From Longitalea arenae (GTDB taxonomy: Bacteria > Bacteroidota > Bacteroidia > Chitinophagales > Chitinophagaceae), in the NCBI RefSeq assembly GCF_016924755.1, contig NZ_JAFFJX010000017.1, forward strand, positions 1-64,000: DNA of 64,000 nucleotides. Direction: 5' to 3'. A model generated the notes under the pieces. That model ran no database searches, was not told the DNA's origin, and saw only the letters and a program-made list of their open reading frames with translations. Made by a program: the position numbers and the translations under genes. This document shows, piece by piece, positions 63,534 through 64,000 of the stretch (the stretch's first letter is position 1; each line of letters opens with the position of its first letter).

Positions 63534-64000
63534 ATGAAAAAGACAATATTGCTGTCATCAATTATGCTGGTGATCTGTTATGCATGTTCCAATAAAGATT
63601 CCGTTTTTCCTGACTATAAATACACGACCGTTTATTTTCCCTACCAGTCGCCTGTAAAGACCCTGGTGCTGGGAGAGGATATTTTTGACAATTCCCTCGA
63701 CAACGAGCATAAATGCCTTATTATGGCTACCATGGGCGGCGTATATGAGAACAAAAAGAACGTAACGATAAGTGTTGTAATAGATACCCTGCTTGCCCAC
63801 CGCCTCCGGTTTGAAGCGGCTACGGGCGACCATGTTGTTCCTATGCCAGACAACTATTACACGCTGCCCGCACAGAAGGAGCAAACGATCGTCATTCCCT
63901 CCGGAAAACTGATGGCCGGGCTGGAACTGCAATTGACAGATGCATTCTTCCAGGACCCGCGCTCTGTAAAAAACACATTTGTTATTCCTTTACGCATTAC
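63534..64000 (+). CDS. DUF1735/BT_3987-type surface lipoprotein, 5' part only
   Basis: 155 codons before the window ends. ATG at 63534 with the short signal MKKTILLSSIMLVICYACSN (lipobox CYAC, Cys18). Residues 24-135 (YTTVYFPYQSPVKTLVLGED, VTISVVIDTLLAHRL, NYYTLPAQKEQTIVIPSGK) match the N-terminal DUF1735 beta domain, which in polysaccharide loci is often followed by a lectin, F5/8 or LamG-like domain. It would be an extra glycan-binding surface protein. Starts 70 bp after the second SusD, so in the same operon. Confidence 0.8.
   Translation, partial: MKKTILLSSIMLVICYACSNKDSVFPDYKYTTVYFPYQSPVKTLVLGEDIFDNSLDNEHKCLIMATMGGVYENKKNVTISVVIDTLLAHRLRFEAATGDHVVPMPDNYYTLPAQKEQTIVIPSGKLMAGLELQLTDAFFQDPRSVKNTFVIPLRI

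Overview
The window comes from a chromosome of a Bacteroidetes bacterium, most likely a Chitinophagaceae member (Niastella/Chitinophaga-like). The evidence is tandem SusC/SusD pairs, a hybrid two-component regulator, type A and type B T9SS sorting domains, many SPII lipoproteins, and TAnnTTTG-type promoter boxes. The base composition is even, and I see no insertion sequence, integrase, tRNA, rRNA or CRISPR array.

Layout. 1-5.2 kb: the 3' end of a YeiH-type transporter, a BrkB-family membrane protein, a divergent pair of lipid genes (diacylglycerol-kinase-like and App1 phosphatidate-phosphatase-like), a GH11 xylanase lipoprotein behind two LacI-type operator-like palindromes, and a SUMF1-fold lipoprotein. 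5.2-12.3 kb: a small membrane protein, a probable frameshifted remnant of a secreted protein, a SAM methyltransferase, exonuclease III, an unknown protein, a Tat-exported toroid-type protein and a GH18 chitinase. 12.5-19.5 kb: a NACHT NTPase with about eight predicted membrane helices, two tandem paralogues of a family I do not recognise, and a secreted two-domain protein.

19.6-26.3 kb (minus strand): a tightly packed light-sensing operon. Its order is heme oxygenase, a phytochrome photosensory module (PAS-GAF-PHY with no kinase), a 1373-residue CheB-CheR-PAS-histidine kinase, and a single-domain response regulator. The first gene can make the biliverdin chromophore, the second bind it, and the third and fourth carry the signal that the kinase-less phytochrome cannot carry alone. 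26.4-29.0 kb holds a small alpha/beta-barrel protein and a B12-binding radical SAM enzyme. 29.5-35.4 kb holds two large T9SS-exported surface proteins. 35.6-41.5 kb holds small metabolic and regulatory genes: SRPBCC, an atypical SDR, an alpha/beta hydrolase, an SMP-30 lipoprotein, a RibD/DHFR-like reductase, an AraC regulator and DinB.

41.7-64.0 kb: a polysaccharide utilisation locus whose enzymes fit arabinoxylan. A hybrid two-component system is divergent from a run of GH3, GH51 arabinofuranosidase, a double CE1-type esterase, GH43, SusC-SusD, a second SusC-SusD, and the start of a DUF1735-type surface lipoprotein that continues beyond the window. The esterases, arabinofuranosidases and beta-xylosidase would debranch and finish xylan fragments. 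The separate GH11 xylanase at 3.5 kb could supply chain cutting but appears to be under a different regulator.
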